From Gautieria morchelliformis (Eukaryota; Basidiomycota; Agaricomycetes; Gomphales; Gomphaceae): a stretch of 64,000 nucleotides of DNA. The number at the start of each line of letters is the position of its first letter. Position 1 is the stretch's first letter. The stretch lies in NCBI GenBank assembly GCA_015179125.1, contig WHVA01000075.1:236597-300596 (forward strand). The letters are read 5' to 3'. Both the position numbers and the translations under genes were made by a program. Below, in pieces: positions 11,184 through 24,207 of this stretch. Below the pieces are notes generated by a model. The model saw nothing but the letters and a program-made list of their open reading frames with translations. It had not been told where the DNA came from and made no database searches.

Positions 11184-12579
11184 ATGTCCACTTCCTCACT
11201 CTTTGCACGTGCATTAGCCATAAACGCGACCAGCGAGGCGGCTCAACTCTATGCGTCTGCGAACACCCAGCTTTCAGAGCTGACTATGCTGGAGCAGTGG
11301 TGGGCTGCATGGTATCTATGGATAGGCAATCCCACCATCGCGACAGGACTCATGAGTTTTATTATGCATGAAGTATGGCCATTCATATCATAACTTGGGG
11401 GCCAAGACCTCATTGTCAGTTGCACAGGTTGTGTACTTCGGCAGATGCGTCCCATGGGTTCTCATTGATGCAATTCCATACTTCAAAAAGTGGAAGCTTC
11501 AACCTGTGCGACCTCGTCTTCTAGTGCTTGGCAGTTTTTGACCACCATTTGCAGGCCAAAGTACCAACACGGCAAGAGCAATGGGAATGCACAAAGCTTG
11601 TGCTCTTCTCCCATTTCACGATTGAGCTTCCTGCTGTTCGTCTCTGTCACCTCCTTCCATCTTGTCGTGTTCAAACTGTTCCGGTAGATTTGGTTGTTCC
11701 ATCCAATTGCGGAGGCATTCGGCATGTCAACGTGGCATGTTCCCTTCCCAGCTTGGACTACCATGGCGGCCCAAGTAGTGTTCTTCTTTTTCTTTGAAGA
11801 TGCATTCCATTACTTCGGTGCGCATGAAATCTTACACCACATATTGCGATTGACACTTCACCACCCGCAGCGCACCAGGCACTTCATTACGGCCCACTCT
11901 ACAGGAACATTCACAAGATTCATCATAAGTATAGCGCGCCCTTTGGACTAGCAGCAGAGTATGCACACCCGGCCGAAGTATTGATCCTTGGTGCGTGTAT
12001 TGTTTCATTCTTTGTTGCTCTGTTCATATCTTTTCAGGTACGGGAACACTTGCTGGTCCGTTCCTATACACGGCTGTGTATTCGGACCTCCATATCTTTG
12101 CTGTTTATATTTGGGTTACTCTTCGCCTTTGCCAGGCTGTCGACGCTCACAGTGGATACGGTGCGTGCCTTTACCGGTAGTCATATGTCTTTGCTTATAG
12201 TTTTGAAGATTTCCCTTGGTCCCTCCAACACATCTTCCCCCTCTGGTCCGGCGCTGAACACCATGACTTTCACCACATGGCGTTTGTAAACAATTACTCT
12301 ACATCTTTCCGTTATCTCGATTTCTTGTTCGGGACTGATAACAAGTATCGAGCGTACAAGGCACGGTTAGCGACACAAGCTCCAGAGGATGATAAGGCGA
12401 ATGGAGCTGCGAATGGACGCACTGACAAAACAGGCGCCTCGGATGAGTGGAAGCAGCTGGTTGAAGCGGAGGTTGAGCGCGAAGGCGTACGAGCCGAGGC
12501 GGCGGCGGAACAGGGCGGATGGGGACGGGAGGCAAATGTCGGTTGGGCATGGTGGAGCCGCAAGGGGAAGACTGAATGA
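11184..12579 (+). CDS. ERG25: C-4 methylsterol oxidase
   Basis: This is the di-iron endoplasmic-reticulum enzyme that oxidises the C-4 methyl groups of sterol intermediates in ergosterol synthesis. Seven exons join in frame: 11184-11372, 11428-11505, 11555-11635, 11688-11817, 11871-11990, 12038-12160 and 12209-12579, giving 363 residues. After splicing, the fatty-acid hydroxylase histidine boxes are all present: [17 protein letters not shown] and HHDFHHMAF. Hydrophobic segments surround them ([24 protein letters not shown]). The family is normally about 300 residues; the extra length is a polar Ala/Glu-rich tail after [16 protein letters not shown]. Donors are mostly GTGCG. Yeast Erg25 acts with Erg26, Erg27 and Erg28; none of these is in the window. 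The gene appears intact. Confidence 0.93.
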
Positions 12580-12904
12580 ATGCGGTCGTTGCGAAGAGTG
12601 CAGACCATGTTAGAGAGCGGGCACAATACCCACACGCCGGACATTATATCACTCCGGTCACCAAGTCTCCGCATTCTTAGAAATGTAGTACTTACTGCTA
12701 GCGCTCATACCTTGGGTATCTGCATAATGTCTTTTTTCAGTTCTGCTATTCAACAGTACACACTTACGGTCAAAGGACCAGATCGATCAACGTTGGAACA
12801 AAGGAGGATAACTGTTTGAGTAATTATGTAAATTGCCGACAACTTTAAAGTCAGGCAGTCCGACGCCACCCAAGGTAGTCTTAGCCCCATCGTTGGCTCT
12901 GACC
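12580..12904. other. Intergenic region between ERG25 and the four-module gene
   Basis: Short spacer of about 325 nt. It must contain the ERG25 terminator and the next promoter. No clear signals or further coding sequence are seen. Confidence 0.35.
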
Positions 12905-15900
12905 ATGAGCTCTCCTGTTTTGTCACCTCCGAATTTGCTGGAAAGTCCTACAGGCTCGTCACCATGGGAAGCCGACTTGGAGACGCCCACGGACACCATG
13001 ACGCCCGGTCCGTCCATCTTCGACCAGACAACAGAGAATTTGCTCAGATTGGGCTCATTGACATTGGACAAGTTTGCGCAAGATCCGTCTGAAGAATTGG
13101 ATGGATTCGATATCCCGCTTGTTGACCCTGCCAATCCGAATGCCACTGGTTATTATCTCGGCGACACTACTGCCACTCGTAATAAAGATGAACGCGAATC
13201 TGCCGAAATTCCAATTATCGCCCCTGCTGAAGCCGTCCGATTCTTACGAGATGCCGCGCAGAGAGAGTTTGGAACAACCAGCTTTGATCCACTGCAGTAT
13301 GAGTATCTAGAGGAGCCCGGCCAGAATGGTGCGTTACCTGCAAGGTGACCCCGATCGCGCTGATCGCCAAGTAGGAAAGAGCTGTATTCTTACCGTCAGT
13401 CGCCCAAACGGTCTTTCGCGTTCATACCGTACAAAGGCGGAGTTTACTCGCAACACTGATGCTAAAATCGCTGCTGCCAGCTCCGCTATCAAGTTGGGTG
13501 CTGTAAATTTCATCAGACATGGCGATACGTCGGCCGTTGGTGGGAGGCGTGGCCTTGTTCTCGCTAAGCTCGACGCTGGCGTCAAAAAAGATGAGGGCGA
13601 CACGGAAGCTCTCCTCAAGAATGCCATCGATGCTAAGGGTGGGGATGACAGTGACGGGGACCGGGCAGTTGCTGAGATTGAGAAATGCTGTTTTGACTGG
13701 AGAGCTGGTTCAGTAATACCCAGGTGGGTTTTTCTCGTGGAGAAGAAGATTTCCGACGGTGAATCTATCGTTCTGCCTTACACGCAACGTCGTCTGACCG
13801 CTATCTAACAGCTTTCGGCTGTGCTCTCAAAATATCTCTTTCATCTAATGTCCAGCGAACATATTCCGTATTGGTCTCGATTGATCACCCGAGAAAGTCT
13901 TTGGCCAAGGCGGCATGTGCCAAACTCGCCCTTGAACAAGGCGTTATTGAATTTATTAAGCATGGGGATGGACTTAAAGAACCCATCGTCGTCCCGTTTG
14001 TCGGTGCTGAAGCGACACTACCGCGTCAGTTGGTATGCTTAATACGATTCATATAGCACAGCTTATATGTCACATAGCTACACCACCTACGGGTATGACT
14101 CTTCAGGCATTTCATGCCGCTCTGCCAAAGCCGCTGCCCGACCAAATTGGAACGAAGAGCAGTGGCGAGAGCAATGCGGTTGCCTGGTTGAATACCATGG
14201 TTCAGGTGTGTTGGCTTTTTTGCCGGATTTGGTTTCCACAGCTAACCGCTTATATTAATTACCCCAGACGGCGAAAGGTTCCAGAATGACCGTTACGTTT
14301 CACTGGTATATGGATACGAAAATAGGATGCCAGTTTTTTTTTCTACCAATTCAGGAAACTGCGACGCTGACTGAGCTATAGTACACGGATGCCTCCTCCG
14401 CCTCTCGCGTCCCGACGGGCCATCACAGTCTTATCTGGTTGACGCACTCTTCTCCAAACGCGCAGATGCAAAGCTCGCTGTCTGCTTGTTGGCCTGTTCT
14501 CAAGGGGTGCGTGCGCAAGTTATGTCTTAATGGTCACCGGAGTGACTTTCTTGTTAGCTGGGTGACTACGTCCGCGGGGTCGTGGCCGAAATAGAAGCAC
14601 GGGTTTCCACGGAGATGAGGCGACGTTGCGCCGATGAAATCCTTCCAGCACTTGGCCAATCCTTGTATAAGGTCAGACATGGTCTGCGTCCCGAACTCGA
14701 ATACACCTGCGATCTTTCGAGTGCGCCCTGTCAATATTTATGAAAGTTTTGGCACTGACATGACTAAACACGTCCCACCAAGCCTTCGGTTGTACATTGT
14801 CGATTGATCTATCTTCGGATGCAGACTCAGAGACGCCAATCAAGAGGCAGTGGAATGTCCCTCTGGCGTATAAATCAAAGGTAGACGCTAAAGTCGCAGT
14901 GATGTGTGCTGCTGCGGACGACGGTTTAATGGACTTCGTCAAATATCGTGGTCAACCGCCGCCCACGTCCGATGACCATGCGAGCTCAGTTGAACTTGTA
15001 GATGAGGGGGAGTTGGAGGAGGGCGAGACGATGGAAGGTCCGAAAAAAAAGAAGACTAAGAAAGCGAGGAAGGATGGTGGTGATGCTGCGGACGTGCAGG
15101 ATTTGAAGGTGAAAAATGGGGGGAACATGCCATTGTTTGAGACCAGAGAGGAGGCGCGTGCTAGAGGTAGGTTTGATGCGGGACCGGGAAAGAGGCCTCA
15201 GCAACGCACTTTGAACGGCAGAGGACGTGGGGCAGGCTTCAGTCGACACGGTATGTTTGGCCCCTCCGGTTTTAGAGGAGGATTTTCGCAGTCTGGTCAT
15301 GCTCCTGCTCGTCGACGTCCACTGGGGGGTCCTGGCGGCTATCCCGCTCCGCATCCGAATTTTCCTCAGTATTATCCTCCTCCGCATTCTTATTCTTATC
15401 CTTACGCACCTGGAGCTCCTGGTCCTTTTCCTCCTCATCCTGTTGTTCCTCCTGCTGGTGAGCTCGGTTTTCCGGGCGGTGCGTATCCTCTCGAGTATGA
15501 ACATCATGGCTACTTTCTGGGTGATCGTGAGTCGGCATCTGAGGGGTATACGCACGGGTTAGGTAGAGGAAGTGTGAACACGGCAACGTCGTTTACACAT
15601 GCTCCACCGCCCGGGCCTGCCTCTATGATGCCGGTCTACCACGAGTATCATGAACGCGATCCGGACTACGTCGTTTTGCATGATCATGAAGATCCAAGCG
15701 CGCAGCCGTCGCATTCTACTACAGTTCCCTCTGGTGTGCCGCACTCTCGACCGTTTGATGACGAGTATCGTGGCTCCGCTAGCGATGCAGATTCTTACCT
15801 TCCTCCTCACGCTGTGTCTGCAGCATATGAAGTTGCGGGACGTCTGGCGCAGGGCCACTCCCATGCATATGAGCTGGGACACTATGCGCCAGACTACGAC

Positions 15901-17130
15901 CGCAATGCTGACCGTAGCGCTGTTGCTAAGGTTCCGCCCACTCAGCCTCGTGCCCTACGTAATTATAGGAGTGACGCCTCGTCTGCCCAGACTTTGACTG
16001 CGCGGCAGCTGCCCTCACATGCGCCGCATTCTCAGGGCTCCGCCCAGCCTGCACATGCACATGGGCACGGGACGCACGCTATAGATCGGGCGACTCCAGG
16101 AGAGCATAACCGTCAGCCTAACTTGACGCCCGATCGGCCGACTGACCGTAATGCCACTCAGCAGCAAGATAGTACCACTAAGCACGCCCTGAACATGCAT
16201 TTATTGCATGCGGAACGGCTGCGTCCCAAAAAGCTTTCGTCTCGGCGCCGACCGGTTCAGACACAGGCTAATACTGCAGACCCCCCGCGCGTTGAAGATG
16301 GGATGGACGGCGTGACCTCCTCTGGGCTCCAAACAGAGACCGTTGAGGTGAAGTCTGAGGATCCCAGGACAAGTCCCCTGCCTATACGTGAGTGTTCCAA
16401 ATTGGCTCAGCTTGTCTTTATCACTGTCCTAATGCGGTTGACAGCCTCACAAGTTATTACCCCGCGAACAGATCAGGCCTCACCCGTCTCCTCGCTACCT
16501 GCTTCGAGTGGTACCGAAGAAAGTGTCGTGCCTTCCAAACGTGGGCGATCTGCGGACGAGGAAGACACGGATTCGGTATGCCATAAACGGGCGCGTGTGA
16601 GCTCACGGTCGAGGTCACGAGGATCGAATGGAGAGAGGGCCGAGGATCTACGAGACGGCAGCAGCGTTCAGTCGACCGTTCCCGGTAAGAGCGTACCCAC
16701 CGAAGAGCAAGGACAAGATCCGGACGAGGTGGTCGCACCCCCATCGGCTGTTAATAATATGGATGAGAAAGGCGTGAGTGCCTTGAAACAACCGCAGGGT
16801 GTGCAGGGGAATCACCAGATGGAGATATGTTATGTGGACGCACTGCTAGGTTTGTTCCTTGCCTTCCACCTGCGTGCAGGCTTTGATGCAATTGTGGTCC
16901 TCGACTGCTCAGAACAATGCGGCAAGGATGGCCTGCCGAGTCCAGAGTTCTGCTACGAGAAACTGAGCAACGTAGCGACGGGCCGGCCGTTCAAGGTATG
17001 GGTCATCATGGGGAAGGAGAGGCTGGAGCTACCCACGAGCTTCCCGACTGTACATGCGGGAAACGAACGTGTGGCCAGGTCGGTGTTGGGGAGGCTGAAG
17101 GTGCAAAGCAAGCAGCGGAAAGAGACGTAA
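12905..17130 (+). CDS. Large protein with four dsRBD-like modules and a low-complexity tail
   Basis: I do not recognise a named family. The start at 12905 (MSSPVLSPPNLLES) opens the first credible exon, 12905-13328. Exons 13375-13758 and 13812 to about 14029 join in phase; three or four small exons between 14078 and 14733 have less certain edges; the last part is 14766-17130 with a probable 66 nt in-frame intron at 16388-16453. Four modules recur: SRSYRTKAEFTRNTDAKIAA (about 13413), QRTYSVLVSIDHPRKSLAKA (about 13854), SQSYLVDALFSKRADAKLAV (about 14425) and KRQWNVPLAYKSKVDAKVAV (about 14840). Each has a beta-like stretch, a Lys-Ala-rich helix and a Gly-hydrophobic-Phe-Ile/Val-Lys/Arg end (for example GAVNFIRHGD). 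This resembles the second half of a double-stranded-RNA-binding domain. The tail is rich in Gly, Arg, Pro, Tyr and His (RGRGAGFSRHGMF), as in many RNA-binding proteins. An RNA-related role is inference. Confidence 0.7.
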
Positions 17131-18093
17131 TGGCGAGGGTAAATCTAGCGTGTTTCTTATGTGATATGTTGTCTGTATTGTTTTAGCTGCTGTCATGTAT
17201 CGTAACTGTGGAGAGAATACCATGTCGGGCTTGGAGCTTGGATTCTCATTCGGTAGCGTATGGGCTCGAGCACGAGAACTTGACCTTGACTCCATGGTAC
17301 TCAGTCTATTAATTTCACATTGACACAAGATTTATGTAATGAATATGCTGTGCTGAAGGCCGGCTCGAGCGCGCGCTCGAGCTCTACATATAAGTAGTCA
17401 AGGACTCCCCCTTCGAGGAAACATACTACCCTGGGATGTAGCCCTTGTCGAGGAATACGTCGTCCTCTGATCAAATATTTACGAATAGGTGCTGATCTGG
17501 GCATCGCGACAGGCTTTCACCGTCGCGGATCCACCTTAAAACCGTTGGCCATCCGCGATCTCCATCAGCCTCGGAAACTCGTCTAAAGCCTCCATTCCGG
17601 ATCCAAACAAGGCGAAATAACCAGATTTTACTCACCAGCAGGGGAAATTAATTATAACAAAGGGAAAATTACACAAAGGAAACGTGGTCAGTCACGGCAG
17701 ACGGTATCTGATAAGTACACGGGGCATTGAACCCGTCAACGGGGCTCCACGTACGTACATGCCGTCCACAATTGGTCAAACACTCCCCTAATCAGTCCTG
17801 ATTATCATTTCCGTTATGGAATAAACTTAGCGCTGAAGCCGAGGACTGATGCAGCCTCAAAAATAAAGGCATCGCGTACGTGAACATACGCTGGACGTCG
17901 ACACGGAAGATCAGCTTATCATGGCACACAAGGACCCAACCACGCCCATAACACAATTTCCCCACGGAAATGGCGTGACTCCCTCCAGTATATAAACCTA
18001 TCGACCAACCCTCCTTCCATCTAGTAAAAGGTGATTATTATCCTCTTAAGTGTTTCCCGTTCTGACTCTTATCATAAGCTCTTGAACAACACC
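17131..18093. other. Intergenic region and MET17 promoter
   Basis: About 960 nt without a credible gene. It contains a 20 bp perfect palindrome (17363-17382) near the left side and the MET17 TATA box at its right end. The remainder shows no repeats or coding frames I can support. Confidence 0.5.
17989..17996 (+). promoter_or_regulatory. TATA box of MET17
   Basis: TATATAAA lies 98 nt upstream of the MET17 ATG, followed by a pyrimidine-containing leader. The spacing suits a fungal core promoter. I found no perfect Cbf1 site (TCACGTGA) in this upstream region. Confidence 0.55.
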
Positions 18094-20277
<2,184 letters not shown>

Positions 20278-20949
20278 GCATACTGATGGCTTCGGCGGCA
20301 TCAGTTGGCACAGGGCGATGACACTAACGTACCTGTACGTATGACTATCGATGAAATGTTTAGATCACCTTTGCGCGGGCATCAAGGAGATTGAGAATAG
20401 TATAGGCACATACGTTGGAGAACGTGGTGATTTGATACGATCTGATGGCGTAAGACAGATGGACCATTAATGGAACTGCGTCACCACGACAACTTGAGCT
20501 GCAGATGGTAGGCGGTACGTTTTCCCAACAGGCGGCGAGGACACCTTGTCCTTTGCAAAGACTCGGACCCAGTGGACTGAGCAAAATGGAAGGACGGACA
20601 TATCGACGTGTACCGGATGTACTGTAAGTACATTCCAGGGTCAGAATGTACTTCTATGGTCAGATATCAAATGAGCGCTGAGCGCTGAGCTCCTGCCGCG
20701 GTTCCTCGAGGATTCGAAGCACGGCGATGATAGCTATAAAAGGCTGGTGTTGGTGGATAGTCCCGTCGAGGTCTCCCTTATTCGCTTCATCCTCCAACAG
20801 TCAGCCTCTGGAAGGCCTTTCAATCGTTCATTTTCGGTAAGTCCTCGCTGAAGTGCATAGTACCCCATGGCGCCACCTGCTCAGCGACTTCGAAGCAGAC
20901 TTTTTCAGGTTGCCAACACTACTCCACATACACCGTCCAGTACAGTACT
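20278..20949. other. Intergenic region before the secreted-protein gene
   Basis: About 670 nt with no gene. The right half holds a TATA box and what looks like a 5' leader, possibly with a leader intron (GTAAGT at about 20837). Confidence 0.4.
20735..20742 (+). promoter_or_regulatory. TATA box of the small secreted-protein gene
   Basis: TATAAAAG lies about 215 nt before the ATG at 20950. The distance is long for a fungal TATA box, but a leader intron starting with GTAAGT near 20837 would shorten the mature leader. Confidence 0.5.
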
Positions 20950-21674
20950 ATGCGATTCTCCTGTGCAGCAGTGTCGATACTCGCCTTGGCGTCAACGTCC
21001 TATGCGGCCCCAGTGAAGCGCGATTTCCTGGGTGCTATCAAGGGTGCCGCAACGGAAGTTGGAAACTTGATAAATAGTAATGCCACGTTATCTGGGATAG
21101 CGGGCACAGCGGTGCAAAGCATTGAAAACCCTCAGCTGACTGCCGGTGTGTGTCGAGAGTCTAATGAAACAGTATGCGGGGATTCTGACTGTCGCCAATA
21201 GCCCGCCTAACCGTGATTAAAGGCTTGAGTGATGCACAAACGGCATTGACCCAGATAAACAGCCAGGCGAACGCTACAGGGAACACTGGCGTCACCAGTC
21301 TCGTAGCAACTGGTCAGACCGGTGTCACAAATGCCCATGCCGCCCTTAACAGCATTGGAGATGCCCTTGTATCGGGGACCACGCCTTCGAAAGACGAGTG
21401 AGTGGCTGGTGCTCATACTTGGTGACCATGGCCTGACCATTCTTTTTAACGAATCACCAGCCAGAAAACCGTTGCTGTAGGCATAAAGGCCGTGCGTGAT
21501 GCCGTAAACCAGATGCCCGCAGCAATCACCACGCCGGATTCGACCTTGTCCAGCAGCATCACAGCTGCTCAGGGAACTATGCAGTCTCTCCAGAACGGCG
21601 GAGAGGGTGTCTTGTCTGCGCAGGGCCTCACCTTTGCTGACTTGGGGCTACCGGACGACTTTGCGACCTCGTGA
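20950..21674 (+). CDS. Small secreted protein, possibly HsbA/cell-wall-mannoprotein-like
   Basis: Three exons, 20950-21145, 21202-21397 and 21461-21674, join in frame to 201 residues. The N-terminus MRFSCAAVSILALASTSYA is a classical signal peptide, followed by APVKRD, a likely Kex2-type processing site. The mature chain is rich in Ala, Gly, Ser, Thr and Asn, with predicted amphipathic helices (SDAQTALTQINSQANATGNT; GIKAVRDAVNQMPAAI) and NAT N-glycosylation sequons. It lacks the eight-cysteine pattern of hydrophobins. Length, composition and helical character resemble hydrophobic-surface-binding or galactomannoprotein-like fungal surface proteins, but the match is by feel. It is presumably secreted or wall-associated. 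Confidence 0.78.
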
Positions 21675-22400
21675 AAGCTACCATTACTGGTACGTGCGTG
21701 TCGTAGATCAAGGCGCTAGCCATTAGATTGTATGGACAGTTGTCGAAACGGACAACAATGTGATGTGGAAAGTGGACTAATTCTTTTGTCATTCTGGGTA
21801 TGACTCGGGACAAAGCCAGGGCAGTGGACATATTCATGCCGCTATAACTAGTGGCACCTATGTTTGCTTCAATCTGAATTTGACCCTTGTTGGGTGTGTA
21901 ACTGTCAAATGGTTCGATTGAACGGGCCCGCGGGGAAGACGCCAATACAGAAAATACCGGTGATTGTGAACATGGGCCATTCACGTCGTACTTGTAGTTG
22001 AAGAGACTAACGAAAGAATTTTGTGCTCGGGCATATTATGTGAAAAGATAATTACATAATAAGGCCCAAGCTTGTCTTTCATGCCCGTGAGACACGTCCA
22101 TCTACTGGTACGCTTGCAAAGTTGCGGAAGGCCAAGAGTAACTGTCATGTTCACTTTGATATGATCGTGGACTCCTTGGTAGTGAGGCTAACTGGTACTC
22201 GCCCTCTCTAGCACGTGGACTTTTGATTGCTGGCACAGGAGTGGAAATGAGTCTGGAGAGCAAAGAAAGAAACAAGGAAGCATAGACGGTGCCAGTCTGC
22301 ACGACCGAGATATTATACCACTCGGGATGATGATCAACGAGCCTCAAACTATGACCCCCGGCAATCTTCACATAATACCTGACACACCAGGAGGTTCGGG
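21675..22400. other. Intergenic region
   Basis: About 725 nt with only short frames on both strands and no splice pattern joining them. I see nothing I can support. Confidence 0.35.
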
Positions 22401-23002
22401 ATGATTTACAGCTTAAGTCTCAAAGGTGGATCTGTACAAAACCGACAGCGTTCCAGACTGCACTCTCCTAGATCTCGAACTGCTACCCCCGGGCGAGCCT
22501 TTGTGTGCGTTGGCCCTCCAAGTTCTGCACCGCGGCCTTGCTCGCCTTCTTCTCGAAAAAGATCTATCACACCTCTCCCCTTGCATTCTCATGATTCAAT
22601 CAAGAAAACACCAGGCTCGGACGCTACCTCGGGCTTGGCTTTCAGATCAGTGTCACCTCAGTCGCGAATGCCTCATGTTACTCCGAACTACCTGTCGTCT
22701 CCATCACTCCTTCCAATGGCTCCTCCGACGCTCAAAGATGTCACTCGATCTCTCAGGCAGAATCGAGGAGGAGCATCACCTCATCTTCTAAGTCTGAAAC
22801 TCATGATGCATGATGGCTTGCCTGATGATCTGCTTTAGCCAACGACACCCGCATTACAGAAATGACCCATCTACGCAGCCAGGATAAATTATCCACATTT
22901 CTACAATTTGAGGAACTTGACAACAGATTGAGCAGGATGGATACCGTGATACGAGCAAGCGACCTCCCCTCTAGTGAGACAGAATCACAGTCTTTGAGCT
23001 GA
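22401..23002 (+). CDS. Ser/Pro/Arg-rich hypothetical protein, two exons
   Basis: Exon 1 (22401-22791) and exon 2 (22839-23002) join in phase across a 47 nt intron, though the donor GTCTGA is poor. The first exon encodes a basic, Ser/Pro/Arg-rich disordered chain (SPRSRTATPGRAFVCVGPPS). The second encodes an amphipathic, probably coiled-coil helix (THLRSQDKLSTFLQFEELDN, then RLSRMDTVIRASDL) and ends SETESQSLS. I do not recognise a family. An upstream exon is possible, and the alternative frame in exon 1 reads less like protein. Confidence 0.42.
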
Positions 23003-24207
23003 CTCGGCATCATCGGATATGAGTCGATCCCGCTGGTCTTCATCAATATGCGAGGCTCTAGATCTCAGCGACAGGGCAATTTGATATACGACTCCTATGA
23101 CTGAGTAAGTACTGAGAAGCAGCACCTCCGCAAGTTTTAAACACGTGACGTCAAAGCTAATCAACTACTTGGAAGTTGTTCCAGCATCGTCTTGCTGCAT
23201 GGACGCGAAAATATCTGTACCCGGATGGAAACTACCGGACGCAGTCCATGCTTTAGTCAGCTTGGGGCTAAGGAGCTTAGGACGAAGCTTCCGCCCTCTG
23301 ACTAAACGCACCACCCAACAGTACACTTCCCGCTGGTGGGTCACGAGTGCCGTAGCGGCCTCTGTTCGGATGGCGATAGGCACCGTTCACGCGCACGGAC
23401 CGTTCACCCCCACTAGTCAAGGCTCAGAAGCAGCGACTCCTAAACAGGTCTGGAAGGGCGAGCGGTCGGGGTAGCGGTAGCCCCCTGACGAGAGCTTTCG
23501 TCGGCTCGAAACCGCTGCACACCCGTCTCCCCTAGCAACCCTCTTCCCTACCAGCGAAAGCCCAATCCTCGGAGACGGCTCTCTGCGGTAGGTGCAAAGG
23601 TTGTGGTCTGCCCAGCGGCGCTCTGTTGGACGCAGCGACCCGCGGCTTCGCTCGCAGGTAGCATAGCTAAAGGCGTGTCACTGCAGTTCTCCGCGTCACC
23701 GGTCAATTCGGTCATGTCAAACGGCAGTGTATCTGGGGATTACTGAAAAATTACTGCTGCAGTCCCAGGCATTCTTTGAGATATGGTTGAATGCTTTCGA
23801 CAGATGCTTCCGATTCACATTACGCTCACCATCATTTTCTTCGTACACAAGAAATTGGAAATGCTGGAGTTGCTTGTCTCGACTCGGACACGGTAACGTC
23901 ACTGATGTCCATGCTGACTTCTGGCCTTCCACCGTCACTCATCAGCAGTTGGAGGAACTCAGAAAGGTAGGCCAACCAATTTAGTTGAGGAGGAGCGCAG
24001 CTGGTAGTCTCTTATGTTTCAACAAGTCTTGGAGGAGATGCTAAGCTGAGAAAGAGGAACAAGTAGAGACTTCGTCGTTGTATCGACCGCCCGCAGTAAT
24101 TTGTACGAATCAGTCCAATGCAATCTCCACATACGAATCACAAATCATGACAGGCTTGTAATAAAACAAAAAGTCTACAACGGGTCCGTTTTTTGGTGCT
24201 GATACCT
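23003..24207. other. Intergenic region with a GC-rich block
   Basis: About 1.2 kb without a credible gene. A block at about 23220-23700 is clearly more GC-rich than both flanks and contains short inverted repeats (for example GACGA-GAGCTT-TCGTC near 23490). No tRNA or other known RNA could be recognised in it. Confidence 0.4.

Noticed and set aside
12833-12904. Upstream non-ATG start of the four-module gene
   Set aside because: The frame extends upstream only with TTG; the first ATG (12905) is the more likely start.
23440-23520. Possible tRNA or SRP RNA in the GC-rich block
   Set aside because: A B-box-like GGCTCGAAACC and a CAGGTCTGGAAGG string are present, but no cloverleaf or helix-8 pairing can be drawn.
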